Positions 1-7,606 of a DNA stretch of 25,389 bases are shown piece by piece. This stretch comes from an uncultured Collinsella sp. GTDB lineage: Bacteria > Actinomycetota > Coriobacteriia > Coriobacteriales > Coriobacteriaceae. The position numbers and the translations under genes were made by a program. Within the stretch, counting starts at the first letter, position 1, and each line of letters starts with the position of its first letter. The notes under the pieces were generated by a model that saw only the letters and a program-made list of their open reading frames with translations, did not search any database and was not told the DNA's origin. The stretch is taken from contig CABUQY010000021.1 in NCBI GenBank assembly GCA_902493915.1, positions 1-25,389 on the forward strand. Reading direction: 5' to 3'.

Positions 1-416
1 CGCCCGAGCTCATGCGTATCGAGATCACCGAGACGGCTTATACGGGAGAATCCGAGGCCGTGGATAAGCTGACCGCAGATCTGCACACCCGCGGCTTCTC
101 GACCTATATGGACGATTTTGGCACCGGTCAGTCCACGCTCGCGATGCTCAAGAACGTCAACGTCGACGTCATCAAGCTCGACCGCACCTTTGTGCCCACC
201 GACCGCGATCAAGGCCGCAGCACGCAAATCATTTCATCGATGCTCGAAATGGCGCAGTCGCTCCATCTACCCGTCGTGGTCGAAGGCGTCGAGACAAATG
301 AGCAGGCGAACATGCTACGACAAATGGGCGCCCGCTACGCTCAGGGCTTCCTCTACTACCGCCCCATGCCGGCGAAGGATTTTGAGGCATTGCTCGATGG
401 TGGCAATAACAACTGA
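1..416 (+). CDS. EAL-domain cyclic-di-GMP phosphodiesterase, 3' part only
   Basis: The reading frame is open from the window edge (first full codon at 3), so the N-terminal part, including the EAL signature itself, lies outside. What is visible is the C-terminal half of an EAL domain, which hydrolyses cyclic di-GMP to pGpG. Motifs appear in the family order: EITE (metal ligand), DDFGTGQS (the two Asp ligands), IKLDRTFV (catalytic Lys), VVVEGVET (Glu) and QGFLYYRPM near the C-terminus. All key residues in this half are present, so an active enzyme is likely. An upstream sensor or GGDEF domain cannot be excluded. The ATG at 12 is internal, because the residues before it continue the domain. The next gene is a GGDEF protein, making a c-di-GMP pair. 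Confidence 0.9.
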   Translation, partial: PELMRIEITETAYTGESEAVDKLTADLHTRGFSTYMDDFGTGQSTLAMLKNVNVDVIKLDRTFVPTDRDQGRSTQIISSMLEMAQSLHLPVVVEGVETNEQANMLRQMGARYAQGFLYYRPMPAKDFEALLDGGNNN

Positions 417-430
417 TACGCTCGCGCGCA

Positions 431-456
431 AAACGCCACCGTCGAAGGGGGCATTT
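431..456 (+). terminator. possible weak terminator after the EAL gene
   Basis: GCCACC (435-440) pairs imperfectly with GGGGGC (447-452) around a 6-nt loop, flanked by AAA on the left and TTTGT on the right. The position 15 nt after the stop fits a terminator, but the stem is short and holds an A-G mismatch. Confidence 0.3.
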
Positions 457-474
457 GTCTCCATTAGCTAACTT

Positions 475-505
475 ATATCCCCAATTCAAACCGAATTGGG
501 GATAT
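475..505. promoter_or_regulatory. perfect 13-bp inverted repeat, likely operator or hairpin
   Basis: ATATCCCCAATTC (475-487) and GAATTGGGGATAT (493-505) are exact reverse complements separated by AAACC. No T-run follows, so it is a poor intrinsic terminator. It ends against TATGAT (503-508), a possible -10 box, 36 nt before the GGDEF gene start. A regulator site over the promoter is the simplest reading; the cognate regulator is unknown. Confidence 0.6.
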
Positions 506-543
506 GATACAAACCGTTGTTCCGCCCAAGGAGGTTATCCATC

Positions 544-2073
544 ATGAACGAGTCATATCGCCTGGGCGAGCAATCGATTATTGCCTATCTTCAGCAACTT
601 GCGAACGGCGTCTCGACCGCTGAACTCGATGTTGCCGCGCTGCCTGCTGAGCTACGCGCCGTTGGTGAGCAACTGCAAAAGACGCATGCCATCCTGCAAC
701 AAGAGCGCCAGCTGCTTGAGCGCAACGCCTATATCGATCCGCTCACCAACTTGGGCAACCGCAACGGATTCGACCGTCACGTCGAGCAACTCTGGCGCAA
801 AGGCGACCCCTTCACCTGCGCCTATATTGACATCGACCATCTCAAGCATTGCAATGATAGGTTTGGCCACGCCGAAGGCAATCGCTATATTCTGAGCATC
901 TGCCGCACGCTCTCCGAAACCATGGAGCACGATGAGATGCTGTTCCGTATCGGTGGAGACGAGTTTGTGCTCATCTCGCCCTCCGCAAACGAGATTGAAC
1001 TCGAGCAGCGCTTGGAGCAGGTGCGTACCAGGCTGATCGAGGCAAGCTCAGGTGGCAAGGCGCCCATGATCGGCAGCTTTAGCTTTGGCTGCTCGCGCGT
1101 CGATCCACTTGCTGGCGACACGCGTCGCCAGATGACGATGGATGCCGATCGCAAGATGTATCGCTATAAGCTTATGCATCGTGTGCAGCAACCGAAAGAC
1201 GATGACGCGCCGCAACGCCCAATCGTTGATCAGCTTCCCTGCAACGACCGGGTGTTCCAAGCGATCTCCATGAGCTCCGAGACGCGCTATCCGTTTATCC
1301 TCAATCTCGATACGGGAGAATCGCAATGGTCGGTTAACGCCGTGCGCGATTTTGACCTGCCCTCCCAGCACCCTTTTAACTCACTCGACATGTGGCTCGC
1401 CCGCGTCCATCCCGAGGACCGCGACAACGTACGTGCCGAGCTCGACATGGTGATAAACGGCACGTGGCACTTCCACTACATGCAGTATCGCGTAATGGAT
1501 GCCACCGGAAAATACGTGCTTTGTGACTGCACGGGCTACCGCTTGGACGGCACCGATACCGAGCCCGGCATGTATGTGGGCATTATCATCAACCGAAGCT
1601 TGGCAGATACGACCGATTCCGTGACCGGCTTGGGCGATATTCACGCCCTGGTCAACGCCATTGGCGAAATGCGTCGCGTGGCGCGCAAGGCTGGTTTGAT
1701 CGCCATCAAAATCGACGATATCGCTCAGGTCAATGCCCGCTTTGGCTTTGATGCGGGCGACCGCGTTTTGGCAGAAAGCGCCGCCTGCCTCATGGAATGC
1801 TCGCGCGGCAAGGGTCGCCTGTTCCGCTCGACGGGGCCGACGTTCGCGGCGCTTTTCGACGACTTTGATCCCGAAGAGACCGACGCGATCGCAGAAGAAA
1901 TCGAGCGGTTCCTGGGTTCTCCCGTGCTCATCGGCTCGCTTGAATATCAGCCACCCATTCGTGTGGCGACACTTCATCTGGACGCTGTCGATCGACAGCC
2001 CGTTTCCATTTTGAACGAGCTCAAAGCGCGGCTTATAGAGGCACCGCAAGTACCGGGCACCAAGCTGGACTAG
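544..2073 (+). CDS. GGDEF-PAS-degenerate GGDEF diguanylate cyclase
   Basis: The start is ATG 544, with AAGGAGG at 528-534 nine bases upstream; a TTG at 517 is in frame but lacks such a site. The product is 509 residues. Residues 1-60 are helical and probably coiled-coil. Residues about 62-210 form a GGDEF domain (DPLTNLGNRNGF, then IDIDHLKHCNDRFGH, then GGDEF at 137-141), which makes cyclic di-GMP from two GTP. The RxxD inhibitory site is not apparent. Residues about 235-350 look like a PAS fold (WLARVHPEDR, YRVMDATGKY, GMYVGIIINRS). Residues about 355-500 form a second GGDEF-like fold (VTGLGDIHAL, FGFDAGDRVL) whose signature is replaced by STGPTF, so it should be inactive and perhaps regulatory. 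No membrane segment is seen, so it is probably cytoplasmic. It may act opposite the preceding EAL protein. Confidence 0.9.
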   Translation: MNESYRLGEQSIIAYLQQLANGVSTAELDVAALPAELRAVGEQLQKTHAILQQERQLLERNAYIDPLTNLGNRNGFDRHVEQLWRKGDPFTCAYIDIDHLKHCNDRFGHAEGNRYILSICRTLSETMEHDEMLFRIGGDEFVLISPSANEIELEQRLEQVRTRLIEASSGGKAPMIGSFSFGCSRVDPLAGDTRRQMTMDADRKMYRYKLMHRVQQPKDDDAPQRPIVDQLPCNDRVFQAISMSSETRYPFILNLDTGESQWSVNAVRDFDLPSQHPFNSLDMWLARVHPEDRDNVRAELDMVINGTWHFHYMQYRVMDATGKYVLCDCTGYRLDGTDTEPGMYVGIIINRSLADTTDSVTGLGDIHALVNAIGEMRRVARKAGLIAIKIDDIAQVNARFGFDAGDRVLAESAACLMECSRGKGRLFRSTGPTFAALFDDFDPEETDAIAEEIERFLGSPVLIGSLEYQPPIRVATLHLDAVDRQPVSILNELKARLIEAPQVPGTKLD

Positions 2074-2077
2074 CGTT

Positions 2078-2122
2078 GTGGGGCGCGACGTGAAACACAA
2101 GCCGTTTCGCATCGCGCCCCAC
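2078..2122 (+). terminator. hairpin after the GGDEF gene
   Basis: GTGGGGCGCGA (2078-2088) pairs with TCGCGCCCCAC (2112-2122); inside, GAAAC pairs with GTTTC around a 7-nt loop. It begins 4 nt after the stop codon. There is no T-run, so termination may be partial or the hairpin may serve mRNA stability. Confidence 0.5.
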
Positions 2123-2184
2123 GCCATCTGCCCTCTCGTGCGATAATCCTCCGCAGAAGTCACCGACAGCAGAGGGAGTTTGTG

Positions 2185-2808
2185 ATGAAGGTTCTTTTGG
2201 TCAATGGCAGTCCCAAGGCAAACGGCAACACCGCCCGCGCACTCGCCGAGGTCGCCGAGCAGCTCAATGCCGAAGGCATTGATACCGAGGTGTTTCAGCT
2301 GGGCGCCAAGCCCATTCGCGACTGCATCGGCTGCGGTCAGTGCGGCAAACTTGGCGGTCGCTGCACCTTTGACGACGACGTGGTGAACGAGCTCATCGCT
2401 GCCGCCGAGCAGGCCGACGGTTTTGTCTTTGGCTCGCCCGTCTACTACGCGCACCCCAGCGGCCGCATCCTTTCGGCCCTCGATCGCGCCTTCTATGCAG
2501 GCGGGCATGCCTTTGAGCACAAACCCGGCGCCGCAGTCGCCGTCGCCCGTCGCGGCGGCACGTCGACCACCTTCGATGTGCTCAACAAGTACTTCACCAT
2601 TAAGCAAATGCCCGTGGTTGCTTCCACCTACTGGAACAACGTGTTTGGCCGCGTGCCCGGCGACGCCGATGGGGACGCCGAGGGCCTTGCCACCATGCGA
2701 AACATCGGCAAAAACATGGCCTGGCTCCTGCGTTGCATCGAGGCAGGACGGGCCGCCGGTATCAACGCGCCCGAAGCCGATCGCGCAACGACCAACTTCA
2801 TTCGATAG
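2185..2808 (+). CDS. NADPH-dependent FMN reductase / flavodoxin-family protein
   Basis: The start is ATG 2185 with GGGAG at 2174-2178; a GTG at 2182 directly precedes it. The product has 207 residues. It opens with the beta strand and phosphate-binding loop of the flavodoxin fold (KVLLVNGSPKANGNT), has CIGCGQCGKLGGRC around residue 45, and GSPVYYAHPSGRILSALDR, which matches the NADPH-dependent FMN reductase / iron-sulfur flavoprotein-like family (PF03358). It should bind FMN and carry out NAD(P)H-dependent reduction of an unknown acceptor. The CxxCxxCx5C cluster could bind a metal or an Fe-S centre, or serve as redox cysteines. The next gene starts 12 nt downstream, so the two are probably co-transcribed. 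The extended -10 TGCGATAAT (2139-2147) is a possible promoter. The substrate cannot be told from sequence. Confidence 0.87.
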   Translation: MKVLLVNGSPKANGNTARALAEVAEQLNAEGIDTEVFQLGAKPIRDCIGCGQCGKLGGRCTFDDDVVNELIAAAEQADGFVFGSPVYYAHPSGRILSALDRAFYAGGHAFEHKPGAAVAVARRGGTSTTFDVLNKYFTIKQMPVVASTYWNNVFGRVPGDADGDAEGLATMRNIGKNMAWLLRCIEAGRAAGINAPEADRATTNFIR

Positions 2809-2820
2809 AGCGGCGGAGCC

Positions 2821-3162
2821 ATGAATATTCAAATCTTCGGAACTAAGAAGTCGTTCGACACCAAGAAAGCGCAGCGTTTCTTCAAAGAACGCCGCATTAA
2901 GGTGCAGTTTATTGACCTTAAGGAAAAGGAGATGAGCAAGGGCGAGCTCACGAGCGTGATGCAGGCGGTCGGCGGCATCGACAAGCTGCTCAACCCCAAG
3001 GCTAAGGACGAGGAGACGCTCGCACTCATTCAGCACCTTACCCCCAGTCAGCGCTTCGACAAGCTGCTCGAGAACCAGCAGGTCTTGGCCGAGCCCATCG
3101 TGCGCAACGGCAAAAAGGCCACCGTCGGTTATTGCCCCGATGTATGGGGAGCCTGGGAGTAG
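2821..3162 (+). CDS. ArsC/Spx-family thioredoxin-fold protein lacking the active-site cysteine
   Basis: A 113-residue protein, with GGCGGAG just upstream of ATG 2821. The N-terminus (IFGTKKSFDTKKAQRFF) matches the ArsC/YffB start, where the family has G-x-x-x-C-D-T-x-K-K-A, but the nucleophilic cysteine is serine (residue 11). The C-terminal part (LAEPIVRNGKKATVGY) keeps the Pro-containing loop and the R-N-G-K turn typical of the family. Thus the fold is conserved while canonical arsenate reductase or disulfide chemistry is unlikely. One Cys remains near the C-terminus (GYCPDVWG). It follows the flavin reductase by 12 nt, so a redox-related partner role is possible but unproven. The family call is firm; the function is unknown. 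Confidence 0.85.
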   Translation: MNIQIFGTKKSFDTKKAQRFFKERRIKVQFIDLKEKEMSKGELTSVMQAVGGIDKLLNPKAKDEETLALIQHLTPSQRFDKLLENQQVLAEPIVRNGKKATVGYCPDVWGAWE

Positions 3163-3248
3163 CCTGTGTTATTTGCCGGCGCGTGGGTATAAGAGCAGGC
3201 GTTTGGCATATGATTCAACTGTAAGCCATGTCTAACAAAGGAGGGCAC

Positions 3249-4379
3249 ATGCCCAACAAACCCGTGAAAATCATCATGCTTACCGGATACCTCGGTGCCG
3301 GCAAGACCACGCTGCTCAACCACATCCTCGCTAACGACGGCGGTATCCGCGCCGCCGTGATCGTCAACGATATTGGCGAGATCAATGTGGACGCCAGCCT
3401 CATCGCCGACGGCGGCCTTTCCGAGACCGACGACCTCATCCCGCTCACCAACGGCTGCATTTGCTGCACGCTTTCGGACGACCTTGCTAACCAGCTGCAG
3501 GGCATCGCCGATTCGGGCAACTTCGATTACATCATCATCGAGGCCTCGGGCATTTGCGAGCCCATCCCCATCGCCTACACCATCTCGAGCTTCTGCGACG
3601 AGGCCAAGGTGGGCGGCGAGCCTAAGCTCGCGCTCGACAACATCGTGGCCGTGGTCGACTGTGCCCGCATGTACGACGAGTTCAACGGCGGTCGCGACCT
3701 GCTGGCTGAGGATATCGACGAGGACGACATCGAGAGCCTGCTCATCCAGCAGATCGAGTTCTGCTCCACGCTGATCCTCAACAAGACCGATACCGTGAGC
3801 CCTGAGCAGATCGCCGAGCTCAAGGCCATCGTGCGCAGCCTGCAGAAAGACGCCGTGATCGTCGAGGCCCAAAACGGCGAGGTCCCCATGGAGGAGCTGC
3901 TCGATACCGACCGCTTCGACTTTATGCGCGCCTACAACTCCGCCGCCTGGATCGAGGCCATGGAGCATCCCGAGGAGCACGACGACCCCGAGGTGCTCGA
4001 GTACGACATCGAGACCTTTGTGTACTCGCGCCGCAAGCCGTTTGACCTGCAGAAGTTCACCGATTTTGTTGAGCAGGAGTGGCCCGACGAGGTCATTCGC
4101 GTCAAGGGTCCGCTGTGGCAGACCGGCGATCCGGACATGTGCTACATGTTTGAGCAGGCCGGCCACCAGATGCGCCTGATGGAGAACGGCCTATTTGTCG
4201 ACTCGGCGCCCGAGGGCGAGAAGCAGAAGATCATCGACGAGAACCCCGAAATCATGCAGATTTGGGACAACGAGACGGGCGACCGCATGACGAGCCTGTG
4301 CATCATCGGCCGTCACATGGACAAGGATGCGCTCATCGCCTCCCTCGATGCCTGCCTGACCGACTGGCACCGCGCCTAG
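3249..4379 (+). CDS. CobW/COG0523 family GTP-dependent metallochaperone
   Basis: The start is ATG 3249, directly after AAAGGAGGG (3237-3245); the ATG at 3228 is in frame but has a poorer site. The product has 376 residues. The N-terminal GTPase domain has GYLGAGKTT (Walker A, residues 13-21), the family's CxCC metal motif as GCICC (69-73), EASGICEP (98-105) and NKTD (about 178). The C-terminal CobW_C domain spans about 255-370 (YDIETFVYSRRKPF, then VKGPLWQTGD). The family loads zinc or cobalt onto client proteins using GTP hydrolysis. The middle is very acidic (DIDEDDIES; EHPEEHDDPEV), which could bind metal, but no His-rich tail is present. No clear Zur box is visible upstream. It appears monocistronic, ending at a strong terminator. 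Confidence 0.92.
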   Translation: MPNKPVKIIMLTGYLGAGKTTLLNHILANDGGIRAAVIVNDIGEINVDASLIADGGLSETDDLIPLTNGCICCTLSDDLANQLQGIADSGNFDYIIIEASGICEPIPIAYTISSFCDEAKVGGEPKLALDNIVAVVDCARMYDEFNGGRDLLAEDIDEDDIESLLIQQIEFCSTLILNKTDTVSPEQIAELKAIVRSLQKDAVIVEAQNGEVPMEELLDTDRFDFMRAYNSAAWIEAMEHPEEHDDPEVLEYDIETFVYSRRKPFDLQKFTDFVEQEWPDEVIRVKGPLWQTGDPDMCYMFEQAGHQMRLMENGLFVDSAPEGEKQKIIDENPEIMQIWDNETGDRMTSLCIIGRHMDKDALIASLDACLTDWHRA

Positions 4380-4401
4380 ACAACGTTTCCCTTTACCTGT
4401 T

Positions 4402-4442
4402 AAACCACCACAAAGGTGCCTGTCCCCTTTGTGGTGGTTTTT
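4402..4442 (+). terminator. intrinsic terminator after the CobW gene
   Basis: AAACCACCACAAAGG (4402-4416) pairs perfectly with CCTTTGTGGTGGTTT (4426-4440) across the loop TGCCTGTCC, followed by TT. This is a 15-bp stem with a T tract, lying before trmL. It shares the CCTGTCCC loop element with the hairpin at 13611-13647. Confidence 0.85.
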
Positions 4443-4463
4443 CGTTCTGAGCCAAGGAGATTC

Positions 4464-5063
4464 ATGTTCAACATCGTGCTGTATGCGCCCGAGATTCCGG
4501 CCAATACGGGCAATATCGGCCGTACCTGCGTGGTCACCGGCGCCCGCTTGCATCTGGTGGAGCCGCTGGGCTTTTCGCTCGATGACAAGACGGTGCGTCG
4601 CGCCGGTCTGGGCTACTGGCAAAACTTGGACGTGACGACCTATGCCGGCTGGGAGGATTTCCTTGCGCGCAACGGTCTCTCCCCCGCTGATGGTCGCCTG
4701 CATCTGCTGACCAAAAAAGCACGCCGCACCTATGCGCAGAGTACCTACCGCGATGGCGACTACTTGGTCTTTGGCAGCGAGAGCTCGGGCATTCCCGAGC
4801 CACTGCTTGCCGCGGCGCCCGAACGCTGCGAGCGCATCCCCATGCTGCGCGATTGCGACTCGCTCGATAACGCCGAGGCATGGGAAGCCCACGAGGAATC
4901 GCTCGGGCATACCGAGGACGGTCACGAAGCCATCCTTCGGCAGGACATCTGCGGTAACTTCATCGACCCGGACGACTACCGCATCAGCGCACTCAACCTT
5001 TCCAACAGCGCCGCCATCGTCCTCTACGAGGCCCTGCGCCAGACAGCCTTCCCGGGAATGTGA
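4464..5063 (+). CDS. trmL: tRNA (cytidine/uridine-2'-O-)-methyltransferase TrmL
   Basis: The start is ATG 4464 with AAGGAGA (4454-4460). This SPOUT-family enzyme 2'-O-methylates the wobble nucleotide (position 34) of certain leucine tRNAs using S-adenosylmethionine. Family motifs are APEIPANTGNIGRTC (8-22), EPLGFSLDD (33-41), FGSESSGIPE (103-112) and NLSNSAAIVLYEALRQ (178-193), the last forming the trefoil knot. The protein has 199 residues, whereas typical TrmL proteins have about 150-160. The surplus lies between IPM (125-127) and the NLSN motif as an acidic segment of about 45 residues (128-174). It is preceded by the CobW terminator, so it probably has its own transcription start; the stop codon lies inside the following hairpin. 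Confidence 0.92.
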   Translation: MFNIVLYAPEIPANTGNIGRTCVVTGARLHLVEPLGFSLDDKTVRRAGLGYWQNLDVTTYAGWEDFLARNGLSPADGRLHLLTKKARRTYAQSTYRDGDYLVFGSESSGIPEPLLAAAPERCERIPMLRDCDSLDNAEAWEAHEESLGHTEDGHEAILRQDICGNFIDPDDYRISALNLSNSAAIVLYEALRQTAFPGM

Positions 5064-5090
5064 CAAAGGGGCTATCCCTTTGTCACATTC
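5056..5090. terminator. bidirectional hairpin between convergent trmL and uvrA-like genes
   Basis: GAATGTGACAAAGGG (5056-5070) and CCCTTTGTCACATTC (5076-5090) pair perfectly around GCTAT. It contains the trmL stop (TGA 5061-5063) and lies 3 nt from the end of the convergent gene. T-runs are absent on both sides, but the symmetrical position suggests it ends both transcripts. Confidence 0.65.
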
Positions 5091-5092
5091 GG

Positions 5093-7606
5093 TTATAGGT
5101 AGCGACCGGTAATGCTCTTGGAGCAGGCTGCGATGTCGCCCGGCGTGCCGGCGCAGACGATTTGCCCGCCGGCGTCGCCACCGCCCGGGCCCATGTCGAT
5201 CACATAATCGGCGTTACGGATAAGGTCGAGATCGTGTTCGATCACGACAACCGTGGCGCCCTTGGCAACAAGGCCGTCGAACACACTCAGCAACACCTGA
5301 ACATCGAGCGGATGTAGGCCGATCGTGGGCTCGTCGAATACGAATACGGCATCGTCCTGCACGCGGCCCATCTCGCTCGCAAGCTTAAGACGCTGTGCCT
5401 CGCCGCCCGAAAGCGCCGGCGTGGGTTCACCGAGCGTGAGATAACCCAAGCCCAGGTCGTGCAAGGTCTGCAAGCGCGTCTGAACCTTCTTGAGTCCCAG
5501 TGTGGCGTCGATGGCCTCATCCACACTCATATCCATGAGCTGCGGCAACGTAAGCAAGCTCCCGTCCTTGCCCTCGCGATGGATATGCGAAGCCGCGTCT
5601 GCATAACGTGAGCCGCGACATGCCGGGCAGACGATCTCGACATCGGGCAAAAACTGCACGTCGAGTGATATCGAGCCCGTGCCGTCGCACGTAGGGCAGC
5701 GCAAGGCGCCGGTGTTGTAGCTAAAGGCGCCTGCCTTGTAGCCGGCTGCCTTGGCCTCAGACGTACGGGCGAAGGCGCGGCGCAGCTCATCATGGATGTC
5801 GGCATAAGTCGCCACCGTCGAGCGCACGTTGGCGCCGATGGGCGTGGCGTCAATCAGGTTGGCGCGTGCGATGCCCTCGGCGTCAACCCAGCGCACATGG
5901 CTTGGCAGGCGCGCGCCAGTTGCCTGAGCCTTGAGTGCAGGGATGAGCGTCTCGAGCACCAGGGTTGTCTTGCCCGAACCCGAAACGCCCGTCACCGTGA
6001 CAAGGCGACCGCGCGGTATATCGACTTCGAGCGGTTTGACGGTATGGATGGCATCGGTCGCCATGCGGATATGGCCTTGATCGAACATTTCGTCGTCAGC
6101 CACCCGCGGGCGCAAACGCTTGGGGTCTGCGCGCAAAAACGGTGCGATGCGGCTGCCCTGCGATTGTTCGACCTCGTCCACCGTACCAGCGGCGATCACA
6201 TTGCCGCCGCCTGCTCCGGCAACGGGACCCATCTCAACCAGATAATCAGCCTCCGCCAACACGCGCGTATCGTGGTCGACAACAACCACGGTGTTGCCGT
6301 CGCCCACTAGGTCGCGCATCACACCCACCAGACCGTCGACATTGGCAGGATGCAGGCCAATTGAGGGCTCGTCCAGTACATAAAGCACACCCGTCGATCG
6401 GTTGCGCACCACGCGGGCGAGCTGCACGCGCTGACGCTCACCCGTGGAGAGCGTGGCACCGGCGCGATCGAGCGAAAGGTAATCGAGACCCAGGTCGACC
6501 AGACGACGAGCCGTGCCCAAAAACGAATCGCAGATATCCACTGCCATGGGCCGCATCTCGGGCGGCAAGGATGCGGGCACCCCGCGCACCCACTCAATCG
6601 CATCACCAAGCGTCATGGCCGCCGCCTGTGACAGATTGATACCGCGCACCTGGGGCTGGCGCGCTGCCTCGGAGAGACGCGTGCCACCGCAATCACGGCA
6701 TGGGCCCTCGCGCAAAAAGCGCGCAACGCGTTTTAAGCCCTTATCGTCCTTGACCTTGGCGAGCGCATTCTCGACGGTATAGACGGCGTTGTAATAGGTG
6801 AAGTCGAGCGGCGTGGCACCCTCGCCGTTTTTGGGAACGTAAAGAATGTGCTTCTTAACCGCCGGGCCGTGGAACACGATGTCGCGCTCTTGAGGCGTGA
6901 GCTGGTTAAACGGCACGTCGGTACGCACGCCCATCTCGCCGGCCACTTGCTTCATCAGATCCCACATGAGCGTACCCCAGGGAAGCACCGCGCCTTCGTT
7001 GATAGTCTTTGACTCGTCGGGTACCAGGCTCGCCTCGTCCACCTCGCGCATGACACCGGTGCCGCCGCAGGTGGGACATGCACCGCCGCTATTGAAAGCC
7101 AAATCCTCGGCACTCGGCGCGTAGAACTCGCGGCCGCATGCCGGACACGTGAGCGACAGGCCTGCGGCCACGTTAAGGCTCGGCTCCAAACGCGCCCCGC
7201 AATGCGGGCATACGTGATGGGCGCAACGGCTAAAGAGCAGACGCAGGCTATTGTTGAGCTCGGTCATGGTGCCAAAGGTAGAACGCACGCCCGGCACGCT
7301 CGGACGCTGGTGTAGCGCGAGCGCCGCCGGTACGTGCAATACCTCGTCCACCTGGGCATGTTCGGCCTGCGTTAGACGACGTCGAGTATAGGTGCTGAGT
7401 GCTTCCAAGTAGCGACGCGAGCCCTCGGCATAAAGAATCCCCAGCGCCAGCGAACTCTTGCCCGAACCCGACACGCCGGCAATACCCACGAGCTTTCCCA
7501 GCGGAATATCGATATCGATGTCCTTGAGGTTATGTACACGCGCGCCACGCACCTCGATAGCCCGCGGGCTCATCTTCTGTTCCGTCACCTTTATCACCCT
7601 ACTCAT
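5093..7606 (-). CDS. class-II UvrA (UvrA2)-like ABC ATPase without the UvrB-binding domain
   Basis: Starting at ATG 7606 the protein has 837 residues. The start overlaps the upstream ATPase stop (ATGAGTAG), suggesting translational coupling; GTG 7588 (AGGG upstream) and ATG 7573 are alternatives. It has the two ABC modules of UvrA: Walker A GVSGSGKSS (44-52) with signature LSTGERQR (about 385), and GVSGSGKTT (about 539) with LSGGEAQR (about 727). Zinc-binding clusters are CPHC...CPAC (about 132-160), CPTCGG, and CPTCDGTG...CPACRG (about 640-670). In ordinary UvrA (about 940-970 residues) a UvrB-binding domain sits after the first zinc half-site; here CPHCGARL leads within about 20 residues to CPACG, so that domain is missing, as in UvrA2/DrrC proteins linked to DNA-damaging drug resistance. 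It probably binds DNA without recruiting UvrBC. The first signature has T for G. Confidence 0.9.
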   Translation of the reverse strand: MSRVIKVTEQKMSPRAIEVRGARVHNLKDIDIDIPLGKLVGIAGVSGSGKSSLALGILYAEGSRRYLEALSTYTRRRLTQAEHAQVDEVLHVPAALALHQRPSVPGVRSTFGTMTELNNSLRLLFSRCAHHVCPHCGARLEPSLNVAAGLSLTCPACGREFYAPSAEDLAFNSGGACPTCGGTGVMREVDEASLVPDESKTINEGAVLPWGTLMWDLMKQVAGEMGVRTDVPFNQLTPQERDIVFHGPAVKKHILYVPKNGEGATPLDFTYYNAVYTVENALAKVKDDKGLKRVARFLREGPCRDCGGTRLSEAARQPQVRGINLSQAAAMTLGDAIEWVRGVPASLPPEMRPMAVDICDSFLGTARRLVDLGLDYLSLDRAGATLSTGERQRVQLARVVRNRSTGVLYVLDEPSIGLHPANVDGLVGVMRDLVGDGNTVVVVDHDTRVLAEADYLVEMGPVAGAGGGNVIAAGTVDEVEQSQGSRIAPFLRADPKRLRPRVADDEMFDQGHIRMATDAIHTVKPLEVDIPRGRLVTVTGVSGSGKTTLVLETLIPALKAQATGARLPSHVRWVDAEGIARANLIDATPIGANVRSTVATYADIHDELRRAFARTSEAKAAGYKAGAFSYNTGALRCPTCDGTGSISLDVQFLPDVEIVCPACRGSRYADAASHIHREGKDGSLLTLPQLMDMSVDEAIDATLGLKKVQTRLQTLHDLGLGYLTLGEPTPALSGGEAQRLKLASEMGRVQDDAVFVFDEPTIGLHPLDVQVLLSVFDGLVAKGATVVVIEHDLDLIRNADYVIDMGPGGGDAGGQIVCAGTPGDIAACSKSITGRYL

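Noticed and set aside
1381..3036. Long minus-strand frame of 551 codons
   Set aside because: It is antisense to the GGDEF, flavoprotein and ArsC-like genes, which have clear motifs and ribosome sites; long shadow frames are common in GC-rich DNA.
3129..4166. Minus-strand frame of 345 codons
   Set aside because: It is antisense to the CobW-family GTPase, whose motifs are intact.
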